60,540 bases of DNA from Acetobacter malorum (GTDB taxonomy: Bacteria; Pseudomonadota; Alphaproteobacteria; Acetobacterales; Acetobacteraceae), in the NCBI RefSeq assembly GCF_002153605.1, contig NZ_JOPG01000025.1, positions 1 to 60,540 on the forward strand, in the 5' to 3' direction. Every line of letters begins with the position of its first letter. Position 1 is the stretch's first letter. A model generated the notes under the pieces. That model made no database searches and had not been told where the DNA came from. It worked only from the letters and a program-made list of their open reading frames with translations. A program made the translations under genes and the position numbers. Positions 9,349-18,476 of this stretch are shown one piece after another.

Positions 9349-10775
9349 GCTGCGCGCCCGCCATCGGCTGCGTGCAGTGCCTTAAGCTGTTCCGGCAGAG
9401 CCTGTGCCCAGTTGGTGATAGTGCCTGCGCCGAGACACACAACATAATCCCCCGGCTTGGCGATGGCGTTGATCATTTCCGCCAGATGGTCAGGGCTGGA
9501 GAGCGGCACTACAGAGCGGTGGCCGCGTTCACGCAGGCCTTCAATCAGCTTGTCACGCGTCATTTCCGGGTCCGGCTGTTCGCCTGCGGCATAGACATCG
9601 GCCACAATGACGGTATCGGCATCATTCATGCAGGTGCAGAAATCCGGGAACAGCATTTTCAGGCGCGAATAACGGTGCGGCTGCATGACCGCAATCACGT
9701 TATTCGCCCCGGCCTGCCGCGCGGCTTTCAGCACCGCAGCAATTTCCACGGGGTGATGGCCGTAATCATCAATCACCGTCACGCCGTTGCATTCACCCGT
9801 GCGGGTAAAGCGACGCTTCACACCCCGGAAAGCAGCCAGGCCTGAGCGGATAACGTCGTCACTGATATCCATCTCTGTTGCCACGGCAATGGCGGCCAGC
9901 GCGTTCTGCACGTTGTGGGAGCCCAGCATGGGCAGGCGGAACGGGCCTGCCTTACGGGTGCGGCGGGTGGAGCGGTCTGTCAGCGTGACTTCAAACGTCG
10001 CCCCCATCTTGTCGGTAATCAGCTTTTCAGCCCGCACGTCTGCCTGCGGGGAGAACCCGTAGGTGACAATCCGGTGGTCGGACATGCGGGGGATCATCTG
10101 CTGCACGGCGGGGTGGTCAATGCACAGCACGGCAAAGCCATAGAACGGCACGTTGGAGACAAACTGGTCATACGCCGCTTCCATGGCCTCGGCGGAACCC
10201 CAGTGGTCCAGATGTTCCGGGTCCATGTTGGTCACAACGGAAATCACGGAGGGCAGACGCAGGAAGGAGCCGTCGCTCTCATCCGCTTCCGCCACCATCC
10301 AGTCGCCTTTGCCCATGCGGGTGTTGGTGCCGTAGGCCTCAATAATGCCGCCGTTAATCACGGTGGGGTCCAGACGCGCGGCTTCCAGCACAGCCGCAAT
10401 CAGGCTGGTGGTGGTGGTTTTGCCGTGTGTGCCGCCAACCGCGACGGACCAGCGCAGGCGCATCAGTTCCGCCAGCATTTCCGCACGGCGCACAACCGGG
10501 ATCAGACGGCTGCGGGCGGCGACCACTTCCGGGTTATCCCGGCTGACAGCCGTGGAGATAACGACAACCTGAGCTTCCCCCAGATTTTCCGCAGCGTGAC
10601 CCACGGTGATGGGAATACCCGCAGCGCGCAGCCGTTTGACATTGGCGTTTTCCGCAATGTCCGACCCCTGCACGGAATAGCCAAGCATGGACAGCACCTC
10701 GGCAATGCCGGACATGCCGATGCCACCAATCCCGACAAAATGAATGGTTCCGATGGAAAGGGGCAGGGCTCTCAT
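9345..10775 (-). CDS. murC: UDP-N-acetylmuramate--L-alanine ligase MurC
   Basis: MurC is the Mur ligase that adds L-Ala to UDP-MurNAc. The protein opens [21 protein letters not shown], the Rossmann-like MurC signature. It has the ATP motif [11 protein letters not shown] and the later conserved [10 protein letters not shown] and [10 protein letters not shown] motifs. The frame stays open to 10838, but the ATG at 10775 overlaps the murG stop (ATGA) and gives the family-standard N-terminus MRALPLSIG (476 aa), so I chose it. murG is immediately upstream and murB immediately downstream. Confidence 0.96.
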   Translation of the reverse strand: MRALPLSIGTIHFVGIGGIGMSGIAEVLSMLGYSVQGSDIAENANVKRLRAAGIPITVGHAAENLGEAQVVVISTAVSRDNPEVVAARSRLIPVVRRAEMLAELMRLRWSVAVGGTHGKTTTTSLIAAVLEAARLDPTVINGGIIEAYGTNTRMGKGDWMVAEADESDGSFLRLPSVISVVTNMDPEHLDHWGSAEAMEAAYDQFVSNVPFYGFAVLCIDHPAVQQMIPRMSDHRIVTYGFSPQADVRAEKLITDKMGATFEVTLTDRSTRRTRKAGPFRLPMLGSHNVQNALAAIAVATEMDISDDVIRSGLAAFRGVKRRFTRTGECNGVTVIDDYGHHPVEIAAVLKAARQAGANNVIAVMQPHRYSRLKMLFPDFCTCMNDADTVIVADVYAAGEQPDPEMTRDKLIEGLRERGHRSVVPLSSPDHLAEMINAIAKPGDYVVCLGAGTITNWAQALPEQLKALHAADGGRAA

Positions 10776-11920
10776 GCGCTGAACTCCGTCTGGCTGGGAG
10801 GTGTCGGATAGGCGGGCGAGGGGGAAAGGTGCAAGCATTCTTCTACAACATCGGCCAGGCGGGTGGCGGCATCCGGGCGGGCGAGTGAGGCTGCGGCGGC
10901 CGCTGCGCGCGCCAGCTCTTCCGGGGCCGTAAGGAGGTCATTCAGGCGATCTGCCAGAGCGGCAGAGGTAAAGTCCGGCTGGCGGATCATCCAGCCAGCG
11001 CCGGCTGTGGTGATGGCACGGGCGTTTTCCGTTTGCTCATCGCTCGCGGCAATGGGCAGGGGCACCAGAATGGAGGGGCGGCCAGCGGTGGTGATCTCTG
11101 CAACGGAGGAGCCACCGGCCCGGCCAATCACCAGATGCGCGCTCTGCAACAAGGCAGGCACATCATTCAGAAACGGTTCCACGCGGGCTGTCACGCCCAT
11201 ATCGGCATAGGCTTTGCGCGTGGCCTCAACGTCATCCTTCCGCGCCTGCTGCGTGACGTTCAGGCGGGCGCGCAGCTCTGCGGGCAGTTTGGCAAGGGCA
11301 GAGGGCACCACCTGTGCAAACACGCTGGCCCCCAGAGAGCCACCCCACACCAGCAGGTTGATGGTCTGATCCGGCATGGTCCAGCCTTCACCCGCGAGCG
11401 CGGCAATAGCCGGGCGAACCGGCATGCCGGTAAAGGCTGTCCGCGCGCCGATCGGCAGTTTGGCAACGGAGGGGAAGGAGGTGGCAATCACATCCGCAAA
11501 ACGGGACAGCACCGCATTGGCCTTGCCCAGAACGGCATTGCCTTCGTGAATAATCAGGGCCGGATGCTTGCGGCCCAGCAGGCGTGCGCCCAGCAGCGGC
11601 GGTACGGAGGGATAACCGCCAAACCCCACCACGGCATCCGGCTGCACGCTGCGCAGAATGGCACGGGCCTTCCAAGCGCTGCTCAGCAGGGTGAGACCAG
11701 CCTTAAAGGCGCGCATCGGCCCACGGCCGGCAACACCGGCACCGGGCAGCACATATTGCTGACCGCGAGAAAAGACGCCTTCTGTGCGCGCACCTGCGCG
11801 GGCGTCCGTCATCAGGACCAGTTTGTGGCCGCGTTCGGCCAGAGCATCGGCCAGTGCTTCAGCAGGAAAGAAGTGTCCGCCGGTGCCGCCTGCGGCAATG
11901 ACGATAGTGCGTTGGGTCAT
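10772..11920 (-). CDS. murG: Lipid II synthase MurG
   Basis: MurG is the peripheral inner-membrane glycosyltransferase that adds GlcNAc to lipid I. It has the diagnostic glycine loop [17 protein letters not shown] near the N-terminus, [16 protein letters not shown], and [10 protein letters not shown]. The donor-binding motif [24 protein letters not shown] is also present. The ATG at 11920 overlaps the ftsW stop as ATGA and gives 382 aa; an ATG four codons upstream (11932) is the alternative. The C-terminal 20 residues are a Pro/Ser-rich tail beyond the fold. Confidence 0.95.
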   Translation of the reverse strand: MTQRTIVIAAGGTGGHFFPAEALADALAERGHKLVLMTDARAGARTEGVFSRGQQYVLPGAGVAGRGPMRAFKAGLTLLSSAWKARAILRSVQPDAVVGFGGYPSVPPLLGARLLGRKHPALIIHEGNAVLGKANAVLSRFADVIATSFPSVAKLPIGARTAFTGMPVRPAIAALAGEGWTMPDQTINLLVWGGSLGASVFAQVVPSALAKLPAELRARLNVTQQARKDDVEATRKAYADMGVTARVEPFLNDVPALLQSAHLVIGRAGGSSVAEITTAGRPSILVPLPIAASDEQTENARAITTAGAGWMIRQPDFTSAALADRLNDLLTAPEELARAAAAAASLARPDAATRLADVVEECLHLSPSPAYPTPPSQTEFSA

Positions 11921-13080
11921 ACGGGCCGCCATTGTCTGAGAGTGGTCATGAAGCCTCCGCTGCGTGGCAACCGTTCACCCGGCTGATGCCGCGTGAGAGC
12001 CAGCACCATGCCCACGGCCAGCGCCACGGACATAGCGGAAGACCCGCCATAGGAAATGAAAGGCAGCGTCATGCCCTTGGTGGGGATGAGATGCAAGGAG
12101 GATGCCATATTCACAAAGGCCTGCAGGCCAAAACCTGTCACCAGTCCGGTGGTGGAAATGACGATAAACGGGTCATCCTCCCGGATCAGCCGGAGCAGGG
12201 TGCGCACCACAATCACGCCAAACACGCAGATGATGAGCATGCAGACAATCAGACCATATTCTTCACCCGCCACAGCAAACACAAAGTCCGCGTGGGCATC
12301 GGGCAGCAGATCCTTCACGCGGCCTTCACCCGGTCCACGGCCCGTCAGGCCGCCATTGCCGAAGGCGCGGAGCGCGGTATCAATCTGGTAATGGTCGCCC
12401 ACATTAGGATGCAGGAAGCGTTCCACGCGGGAGCGCACATGCGGGAACAGGAAGAAGGCGGCAATGCCCGCGCCAATCATGACAGCAACGCCAAGCCCCA
12501 CCAGAATCAGGTTCAGACCGTCCACAAAAAGCTGCGTCATGAAGACGGTGGTGATAACCGTGAGCATCCCGATATCCGGCTGGGACTTGAGCAGCATCAG
12601 AATGACGCCAAACAGCGCGAAGGCCAGCAGCATCCCCGGAAAATAGCGGGTGACGCGGCGTTGTGTGAGCAGCCAGCCCGTCACCACGGCAAAGCAGGGT
12701 TTGAGGAATTCTGAAGGCTGGAGCGACATCAGCGGCAGGGCGATCCACCGCCGCGCGCCCTTGATTTCAATCCCATGCACCAGCGTGAGAGCTGTGGCCC
12801 CCAGCATCAGCGCGCCGCCCACAAGGGAAAGCCTGAGCACTGTCTTGCGGGAGAGCATGGAGACACTCACCACAATCAGCCCCGCAATTGTCAGAAACAT
12901 CACCTGTTTGAAAATGAACATGTTGCGGGATGCGCCAATACGCACCGCAACAGCCGGGCTTGCGGCCAGCATCAGAATATAGCCAAAGCCGATCAGGATG
13001 AACGCGCAGATCAGCGTCGTCCGGTCCACATTGCGCCACCAGCGCCCAAACCGGGAGTCATCAATGCGGGAGCCTGCCAT
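11917..13080 (-). CDS. ftsW: Lipid II polymerase FtsW (SEDS family)
   Basis: FtsW is the polytopic SEDS glycosyltransferase that polymerises septal glycan with FtsI. The 387-residue protein has about ten hydrophobic segments. It has family motifs such as ALRAFGNGGLTGRGPGEG and, near the end, HLIPTKGMTLPFISYGGSSAMS, with the conserved Lys/Gly-rich periplasmic loops. The start shares one base with the murD stop (TGATG). Its place next to murD and murG supports FtsW over the paralogue RodA. Confidence 0.95.
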   Translation of the reverse strand: MAGSRIDDSRFGRWWRNVDRTTLICAFILIGFGYILMLAASPAVAVRIGASRNMFIFKQVMFLTIAGLIVVSVSMLSRKTVLRLSLVGGALMLGATALTLVHGIEIKGARRWIALPLMSLQPSEFLKPCFAVVTGWLLTQRRVTRYFPGMLLAFALFGVILMLLKSQPDIGMLTVITTVFMTQLFVDGLNLILVGLGVAVMIGAGIAAFFLFPHVRSRVERFLHPNVGDHYQIDTALRAFGNGGLTGRGPGEGRVKDLLPDAHADFVFAVAGEEYGLIVCMLIICVFGVIVVRTLLRLIREDDPFIVISTTGLVTGFGLQAFVNMASSLHLIPTKGMTLPFISYGGSSAMSVALAVGMVLALTRHQPGERLPRSGGFMTTLRQWRPV

Positions 13081-14495
13081 CAGTCGGCCTTTCCTGTTTG
13101 CGGCTGTTCCGTCACCGTGCGGGCGAGTTCCAGAAAGCGCAGCCCACGGGCTTCAAACCCGGAAAACTGGTCAAAACTGGCGCAGGCGGGGGACAACAGC
13201 ACGACGGGCGTGCCCGTTTTCCGGGCTGCGTCATAGGCTGCGGGCACAGCGTTTTCCAGCGTGCCGGAAAGTGTGAACGCCACGCCATGTGCTGCCAGCG
13301 TTTCCGCCAGTTGTGCGGCATCCCGCCCGATGAGGAACGCATGCACAATGCGTGGAAAATAGGGCGTGAGAGAGGCAATGCCACCCTCTTTCGCCATCCC
13401 GCCTGCAATCCAGATCAGCCGGTCATAACAGCCCAGGGCACGGGCGGAGGCATCGGCATTGGTGGCTTTACTGTCATCAATAAAGGCTACGCCATCCTGC
13501 TCTGCCACCAGTTTCTGGCGATGGGGGAGGCCGGGGAAGGAGAGAATGGCCGCAGCCAGCTTGTCGTCTGGCACGCCCAGAAAGCGCGCCATGGCACAGG
13601 CGGCGGCGGCGTTTTCTGCGTTATGGCTGCCGGGCAGAGAGGGGCCAAGGCGCGCAAGGCACTGTCCCGCCTGCCAGATGGCGTTGTTTTGCCCGTACAC
13701 ATCACAGTCTGCGTTGGCACCGGAAATGGTCAGGCACTGCGCCGGGCCAGCCTGAAGGGTTTTGGCAATATCCCGACACCAGTCGTCGTCCACGCCAATC
13801 ACGGCCAGATCTTGCGCGATCTGGTGAGTAAAGACGCGGGTCTTGGCACGGGCATACCCGTCCATACCGGCATGGCGGTCCAGATGGTCGGGTGTGAGGT
13901 TTAGCAGGCAGGCGGCATCAAAATGCAGCATGTCCAGCCGTTCCAGCATGTAGGAGGACATTTCCAGCACATACACGCCGTTATCCGGCAGCAAAGGCAG
14001 GGCTAATGCCGCGGGGCCAAGATTTCCGCCAGCAGCAACCGGAACACCGGCTTCGGCCAGAATATGGGCCAGAAGCGTGGTGGTGGTCGATTTCCCGTTG
14101 GTGCCGGTAATGCCCGCAAACCGCGCCTTGCTGCCCGCTTTGCGGACTGCCCTGAACAGCAGTTCCGCATCGGACAAAATCGGCACACCAGCCTCTTGCG
14201 CCATGATGGCGACAGGGTGCGGTTTGGGCAGCACATGCGGAATGCCGGGGGAGAGAACGAGGCCATTTGCCCCCGTCAGGGTCTCGATGGGGGCACAGGT
14301 TATCCGTGCCGCCACGTCTTGCGGCAGGCCTGTTACAGCTTTGGCGAGTGCTGCACGGGCAGCCTCGCCATCATCCCACGCCTGAACTGTAGCCCCGCTT
14401 TGTGCGAGAGCGCACACGGCGGGCAGACCGTTCCGGCCCAGTCCCAGCACAGCAAAATGCTGGCCGGTAAAAAGAGTGGCGGGAAAATTGCTCAT
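13080..14495 (-). CDS. murD: UDP-N-acetylmuramoyl-L-alanine--D-glutamate ligase MurD
   Basis: MurD is the Mur ligase that adds D-Glu. It has a Rossmann start FAVLGLGRNGLPAVCAL, the ATP loop GITGTNGKSTTTTLLAH, and the MurD segment HRQKLVAEQDGVAFIDDSKATN. Later comes WIAGGMAKEGGI. The frame runs open to 14522, but the ATG at 14495 overlaps the mraY stop (ATGA) and gives 471 aa, so it is preferred. The C-terminal domain carries LLSPACASFDQFSGFEARG, a typical MurD signature. Confidence 0.95.
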   Translation of the reverse strand: MSNFPATLFTGQHFAVLGLGRNGLPAVCALAQSGATVQAWDDGEAARAALAKAVTGLPQDVAARITCAPIETLTGANGLVLSPGIPHVLPKPHPVAIMAQEAGVPILSDAELLFRAVRKAGSKARFAGITGTNGKSTTTTLLAHILAEAGVPVAAGGNLGPAALALPLLPDNGVYVLEMSSYMLERLDMLHFDAACLLNLTPDHLDRHAGMDGYARAKTRVFTHQIAQDLAVIGVDDDWCRDIAKTLQAGPAQCLTISGANADCDVYGQNNAIWQAGQCLARLGPSLPGSHNAENAAAACAMARFLGVPDDKLAAAILSFPGLPHRQKLVAEQDGVAFIDDSKATNADASARALGCYDRLIWIAGGMAKEGGIASLTPYFPRIVHAFLIGRDAAQLAETLAAHGVAFTLSGTLENAVPAAYDAARKTGTPVVLLSPACASFDQFSGFEARGLRFLELARTVTEQPQTGKAD

Positions 14496-15586
14496 CTCAA
14501 TTTCAGCGTGGCCAGACCACACATCCCCAGAATGACGGAAACAATCCAGAAGCGTATGACAATTTTCGGCTCGGCCCAGCCCTTCTTTTCAAAATGGTGA
14601 TGGATGGGGGCCATCAGGAACACCCGCCGCCCGGTGCGCTTGTACCAGAAGACCTGAATAACGACGGAGAGCGTTTCCACCACAAACAGGCCACCCACAA
14701 TGCACAGCACCAGCTCGTGCTTGATGGCCACAGCCAGCGCCCCCAGAGCGCCACCCAGAGAAAGAGATCCGGTATCGCCCATAAAGACGGAAGCCGGAGG
14801 GGCATTAAACCACAGGAAGCCGAGACCAGCCCCGACCAAAGCGGCGCAGAAAACCGCTAGTTCTCCGGTGCCCGGCACGGCATGGACCTGCAGATAATCT
14901 GCAAAAACATGGTTGCCGACAATGTAGGACAGGATGGCAAACACCAGAGCGGCAATGACTACCGGCACAATGGCCAGACCATCCAGCCCGTCCGTAAAGT
15001 TTACGGCGTTGCCGAAGCCGGTAATGGTGATCATGGCGAAGATGGGATAGGCAAACCCAAGCGGCAGCAGCAGATCTTTCACAAAGGGGAAGGCCAGCTG
15101 ATTGGTCAGGTCATCCGGCATCAGGCTTTGCAGGAACCAGCCACACAGCAGGGACGCCGAAAACTCACATCCCAGCCGCATCCGTTTGGACACACCATCC
15201 GTATTCCGGCGGGCCAGCTTGCGGTAATCATCCGCAAAGCCCACAGCGCCAAACGCCAGTGTGGTGAGCATGACAGCCCACACAAAGCCGTTTTCAAGGT
15301 CCCCCCACAGCAGGGTGGAGCCGAAAAGGGCAATCAGGATCAGCACGCCGCCCATGGTCGGGGTGCCGGTTTTTTCCAGCAGATGCCGTTCCGGCCCAAG
15401 GGCGCGGATTGGCTGACCTCCGCGCTGAATACGGCGCAGCATGGCAATGAGCGGGCGGCCCAGCATCAGGCTGATGGCCAGCGCGGTAAAGCAGGCTGCC
15501 CCGGCCCGGAAGGTGATGTAGCGGAGCAGGTTGAGCAGCGGAATATGTGCGTCTGTCAGCGGGTGAGAGACCAGAAAATATAGCAT
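14492..15586 (-). CDS. mraY: Phospho-MurNAc-pentapeptide transferase MraY
   Basis: MraY is the integral membrane transferase that makes lipid I from UDP-MurNAc-pentapeptide and undecaprenyl phosphate. The protein has about ten hydrophobic helices and the motifs GTPTMGG, GFADDYRKL (catalytic Asp pair), NFTDGLDGLA and APIHHHFEKKGW. The frame is open to 15697, but the ATG at 15586 forms TGATG with the murF stop and gives the family N-terminus MLYFLVSHPL (364 aa). Confidence 0.96.
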   Translation of the reverse strand: MLYFLVSHPLTDAHIPLLNLLRYITFRAGAACFTALAISLMLGRPLIAMLRRIQRGGQPIRALGPERHLLEKTGTPTMGGVLILIALFGSTLLWGDLENGFVWAVMLTTLAFGAVGFADDYRKLARRNTDGVSKRMRLGCEFSASLLCGWFLQSLMPDDLTNQLAFPFVKDLLLPLGFAYPIFAMITITGFGNAVNFTDGLDGLAIVPVVIAALVFAILSYIVGNHVFADYLQVHAVPGTGELAVFCAALVGAGLGFLWFNAPPASVFMGDTGSLSLGGALGALAVAIKHELVLCIVGGLFVVETLSVVIQVFWYKRTGRRVFLMAPIHHHFEKKGWAEPKIVIRFWIVSVILGMCGLATLKLR

Positions 15587-16971
15587 CAGGCAGGCTCCAC
15601 GGCGCTCAGGCTGTTCAGAGCCGTAATCACATCCCGCATGCGGCTCCCCAGACTGCCTTTGACCAGAACGGCGTCCCCCTTGCGCAGAGCCGCGCAAACC
15701 AGAGGAGCCAGAGTGGCGGCGTCTTGCGCCCAGGCACCCTGCGCCGTTTTGGGCAGGGCATCAAAAAGGGATTTCATGTGGGGTCCGCAACAGAAAACAA
15801 GGTCGGCACCGGCGGCGGCGGGCTGAGCCAGCGCCTGGTGCTCGGAGAGGGAAAAATCGCCCAGTTCACGCATATCGCCCAGAACGGCAATGCGGCGTGA
15901 AGCCGGGAGATGACGAAGAACATCCAGCGCCGCGCGGATGGAGGCGGAGGAGGCATTATAGCTTTCATCCAGCAGGGTTACGTCCCCGCCAGCAATCTGG
16001 ACCAGAGCGCCACGCCCCTTGCCGGGGCGGAAGCTGGTAAGAGCCTGCGCAGCTTTGCTCAGATCCCCACCCAGAGCAGCACACACGGCCAGAGCCGTCA
16101 GCGCATTGCGGGCCAGATGCGTGCCCGGTGCGTGCAACGTAACCGGCACGGAGCGGCTGCCTGCATGGGCGGTAAACTGGCTGCCACCTTCAATGGCCTT
16201 CAGGCCGGAAAGATGCACAAAGCTGTCCCGTTTCAGGCCGGTATGCCACAGGGTGGCATTGGCCTGCCGCGCGGCTGCGGTAAAAAAGGACTGGCCGTGG
16301 GCATCATCCGGCACAATAGCCACACCGCCAGTCGGCAGGGCGGTAATCAGCTCCGCTTTTTCCTGCGCAATGGCATCCACGCTGCCCATATAGCCCAGAT
16401 GTGCCGAGCCAATGGTGGTGATGACGGCAATATCCGGGCGCGCCATGCTGGCCAGAGGCAGGATTTCGCCCGGGTGGTTCATGCCGATTTCACTGATGCA
16501 GAACGCCACGTCACGCGGCAGACGTGCCAGCGTGAGCGGCACGCCCCAGTGATTGTTGTAAGAGGCTTCCGCCGCATGGGTCGGGCCAAGAGCGCCAAGG
16601 CACAGGCGGAGCATTTCCTTGGTGGTGGTTTTACCGACACTGCCGGTGACAGCCACCATCTTGCCGGCAAAGCGTGCCCGTGCGGCACGGGCCAGAGCCT
16701 GTAGGCCTGCCATGGTGTCCGTCACCATCAGCAGGCGTGGATCGGTGCAGCCGGTGGTGTCATGCACCAGCACTGCTGCCGCACCTTTGTCCAGAGCGAC
16801 TGCGATATGCGCATGCCCGTCGCTGTTATCGCCTTTCAGGGCCACAAACAGATCGCCGGGGGCGATGGTCCGGGTGTCAATGGAAATGCCGGTCACAACC
16901 GGCGTGCAGGGGCCTGCAAATTTGCCACCTGTGGCGGTTTCCAGTTCATCGCGTGTCCAGAGAGCCGTCAT
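15586..16971 (-). CDS. murF: UDP-MurNAc-tripeptide--D-Ala-D-Ala ligase MurF
   Basis: MurF completes the UDP-MurNAc-pentapeptide by adding the D-Ala-D-Ala made by Ddl. Motifs visible are the N-terminal GISIDTRTIAPGDLFVALKG, the ATP loop VTGSVGKTTTKEML, the conserved EIGMNHPGEI, and LLDESYNASSASIRAAL. At 461 residues it has normal length. The start overlaps murE by 4 bases and the stop overlaps mraY by one base. Confidence 0.96.
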   Translation of the reverse strand: MTALWTRDELETATGGKFAGPCTPVVTGISIDTRTIAPGDLFVALKGDNSDGHAHIAVALDKGAAAVLVHDTTGCTDPRLLMVTDTMAGLQALARAARARFAGKMVAVTGSVGKTTTKEMLRLCLGALGPTHAAEASYNNHWGVPLTLARLPRDVAFCISEIGMNHPGEILPLASMARPDIAVITTIGSAHLGYMGSVDAIAQEKAELITALPTGGVAIVPDDAHGQSFFTAAARQANATLWHTGLKRDSFVHLSGLKAIEGGSQFTAHAGSRSVPVTLHAPGTHLARNALTALAVCAALGGDLSKAAQALTSFRPGKGRGALVQIAGGDVTLLDESYNASSASIRAALDVLRHLPASRRIAVLGDMRELGDFSLSEHQALAQPAAAGADLVFCCGPHMKSLFDALPKTAQGAWAQDAATLAPLVCAALRKGDAVLVKGSLGSRMRDVITALNSLSAVEPA

Positions 16972-18476
16972 GTCGGGTTTGCCTGTTTTGAGGTGGTGCT
17001 GGTCTGAGCCCCGCCCAGGTCGCGCAGCACGGCGGCATCATCAAACGGATGCACTTCCGTGCCGATAATCTGCCCCTGTTCATGCCCTTTGCCCGCCACA
17101 ACCAACACGTCATCCGGGCCGAGCATGCTCAGAGCCTCGGCAATGGCCTGCCTGCGTCCACCAATTTCCAGCGCATCTGGTGCGCCTGTGCGGACTTCTG
17201 CACGGATGGCCGCGGCGTTTTCCGTGCGAGGGTTGTCATCCGTAATAATGGCGACGTCTGCTCCGCGTGCCGCTTCCTGCGCCATCAGCGGGCGTTTGCC
17301 CCGGTCACGGTCACCGCCTGCGCCAAACACCACAACCAGCTTGCCCCGCGCATGTGGACGCAGAGAGGCTAGCAGGCGGGCAAGGGCATCTGGCGTGTGG
17401 GCATAATCTACGTAGGCACTGGCCCCATTGGGCAGCACGACTGCGCGTTCCATGCGACCGCGCACCCCGGTAAGCTGCGGCAACAGAGCGAGAATGGCGG
17501 GCAGGGACGCTTCATCCGGTGCTGCAAGAGCGGCGGCCAGAAGGGCGTTATCTGTCTGGAAACGGCCCGGCAGCGCCAGCGTGACAGTCTGGCGCTGGCC
17601 GCAAACCTCCAGTTCCAGCTCCTGCCCGGCAGGCAGCGGTGTGTGGCGCAGCAGGCGCAGCGTGGTGCCGTTTTCGCCTGTCAGCCGCAAGGTCAGCCCA
17701 CGCCGTGTGGCGATGGCGCGTAGCTCTGCCAGCGTCTGAGCGTCCATATCTGCATTGGCAACGGCCAGACCACCTTCGGGCAGAACCGTTTCAAACAGTT
17801 TCAGCTTGGCGGCGCGGTAGGCTTCGACCGTGCCGTGATAATCCAGATGATCCCGGGTCAGGTTGGTGAACCCGGCAGCAGACAGGTGCAGGCCGTCCAG
17901 CCGCCCCTGTTCCAGCCCGTGGGAGGATGCTTCCAGCGCCACATGCTCAACCCCGGCCTGCGCAAGGGCGGCCAGCCCATTGGCCAGTGCCACCGGGTCC
18001 GGCGTGGTGAGGGATGGCATGGTAATGCCCAGACCGTTCACACCTGTCAGGCCCAGCGTACCTACGCCAGCAGCTTTCAGCCCCAGCAAAGCCCAGAGCT
18101 GGCGGAGGAAATCCGTGGTGCTGGTTTTGCCATTGGTACCGGTAATCGCCACAAGGCAGTCCGGCTGACGGCCAGCCAGCGCCGTCGCCAGAACGGCCAG
18201 AACATGGCGCGGGTTTTCTGCCAGTACCAGCGGGCAGGGTGCTGCATCCGCAGGCCAGACCGTGCCGACCGGAGCCAGCACAGCGGCAGCCCCATTCTGC
18301 ACGGCAGCCTGAATAAAGGTGCGGCCATCGACCTTAACGCCGGGGAGGGCTGCAAACAGCGTGCCGGGTTTGACGGCGCGGCTGTCTGGCGTGATGGCGG
18401 TAATCACCGGATCATCCTCGGCCCCGGTTGCCGTAAGGCCTACAGTCTTGAGAAGGGTGGAAAGGCGTGTGGTCAT
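16968..18476 (-). CDS. murE: UDP-MurNAc-L-Ala-D-Glu--meso-diaminopimelate ligase MurE
   Basis: MurE adds the third stem residue. The sequence has VITAITPDSRAVKPGTLFAALPG, the ATP loop AITGTNGKTSTTDFL, EASSHGLEQGRLDG and VDYAHTPDALA. It also has the DNPR motif (in TDDNPRTEN), which in characterised MurE enzymes marks meso-diaminopimelate specificity. The length of 502 residues is usual. It overlaps ftsI and murF by 4 bases each. Confidence 0.95.
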   Translation of the reverse strand: MTTRLSTLLKTVGLTATGAEDDPVITAITPDSRAVKPGTLFAALPGVKVDGRTFIQAAVQNGAAAVLAPVGTVWPADAAPCPLVLAENPRHVLAVLATALAGRQPDCLVAITGTNGKTSTTDFLRQLWALLGLKAAGVGTLGLTGVNGLGITMPSLTTPDPVALANGLAALAQAGVEHVALEASSHGLEQGRLDGLHLSAAGFTNLTRDHLDYHGTVEAYRAAKLKLFETVLPEGGLAVANADMDAQTLAELRAIATRRGLTLRLTGENGTTLRLLRHTPLPAGQELELEVCGQRQTVTLALPGRFQTDNALLAAALAAPDEASLPAILALLPQLTGVRGRMERAVVLPNGASAYVDYAHTPDALARLLASLRPHARGKLVVVFGAGGDRDRGKRPLMAQEAARGADVAIITDDNPRTENAAAIRAEVRTGAPDALEIGGRRQAIAEALSMLGPDDVLVVAGKGHEQGQIIGTEVHPFDDAAVLRDLGGAQTSTTSKQANPT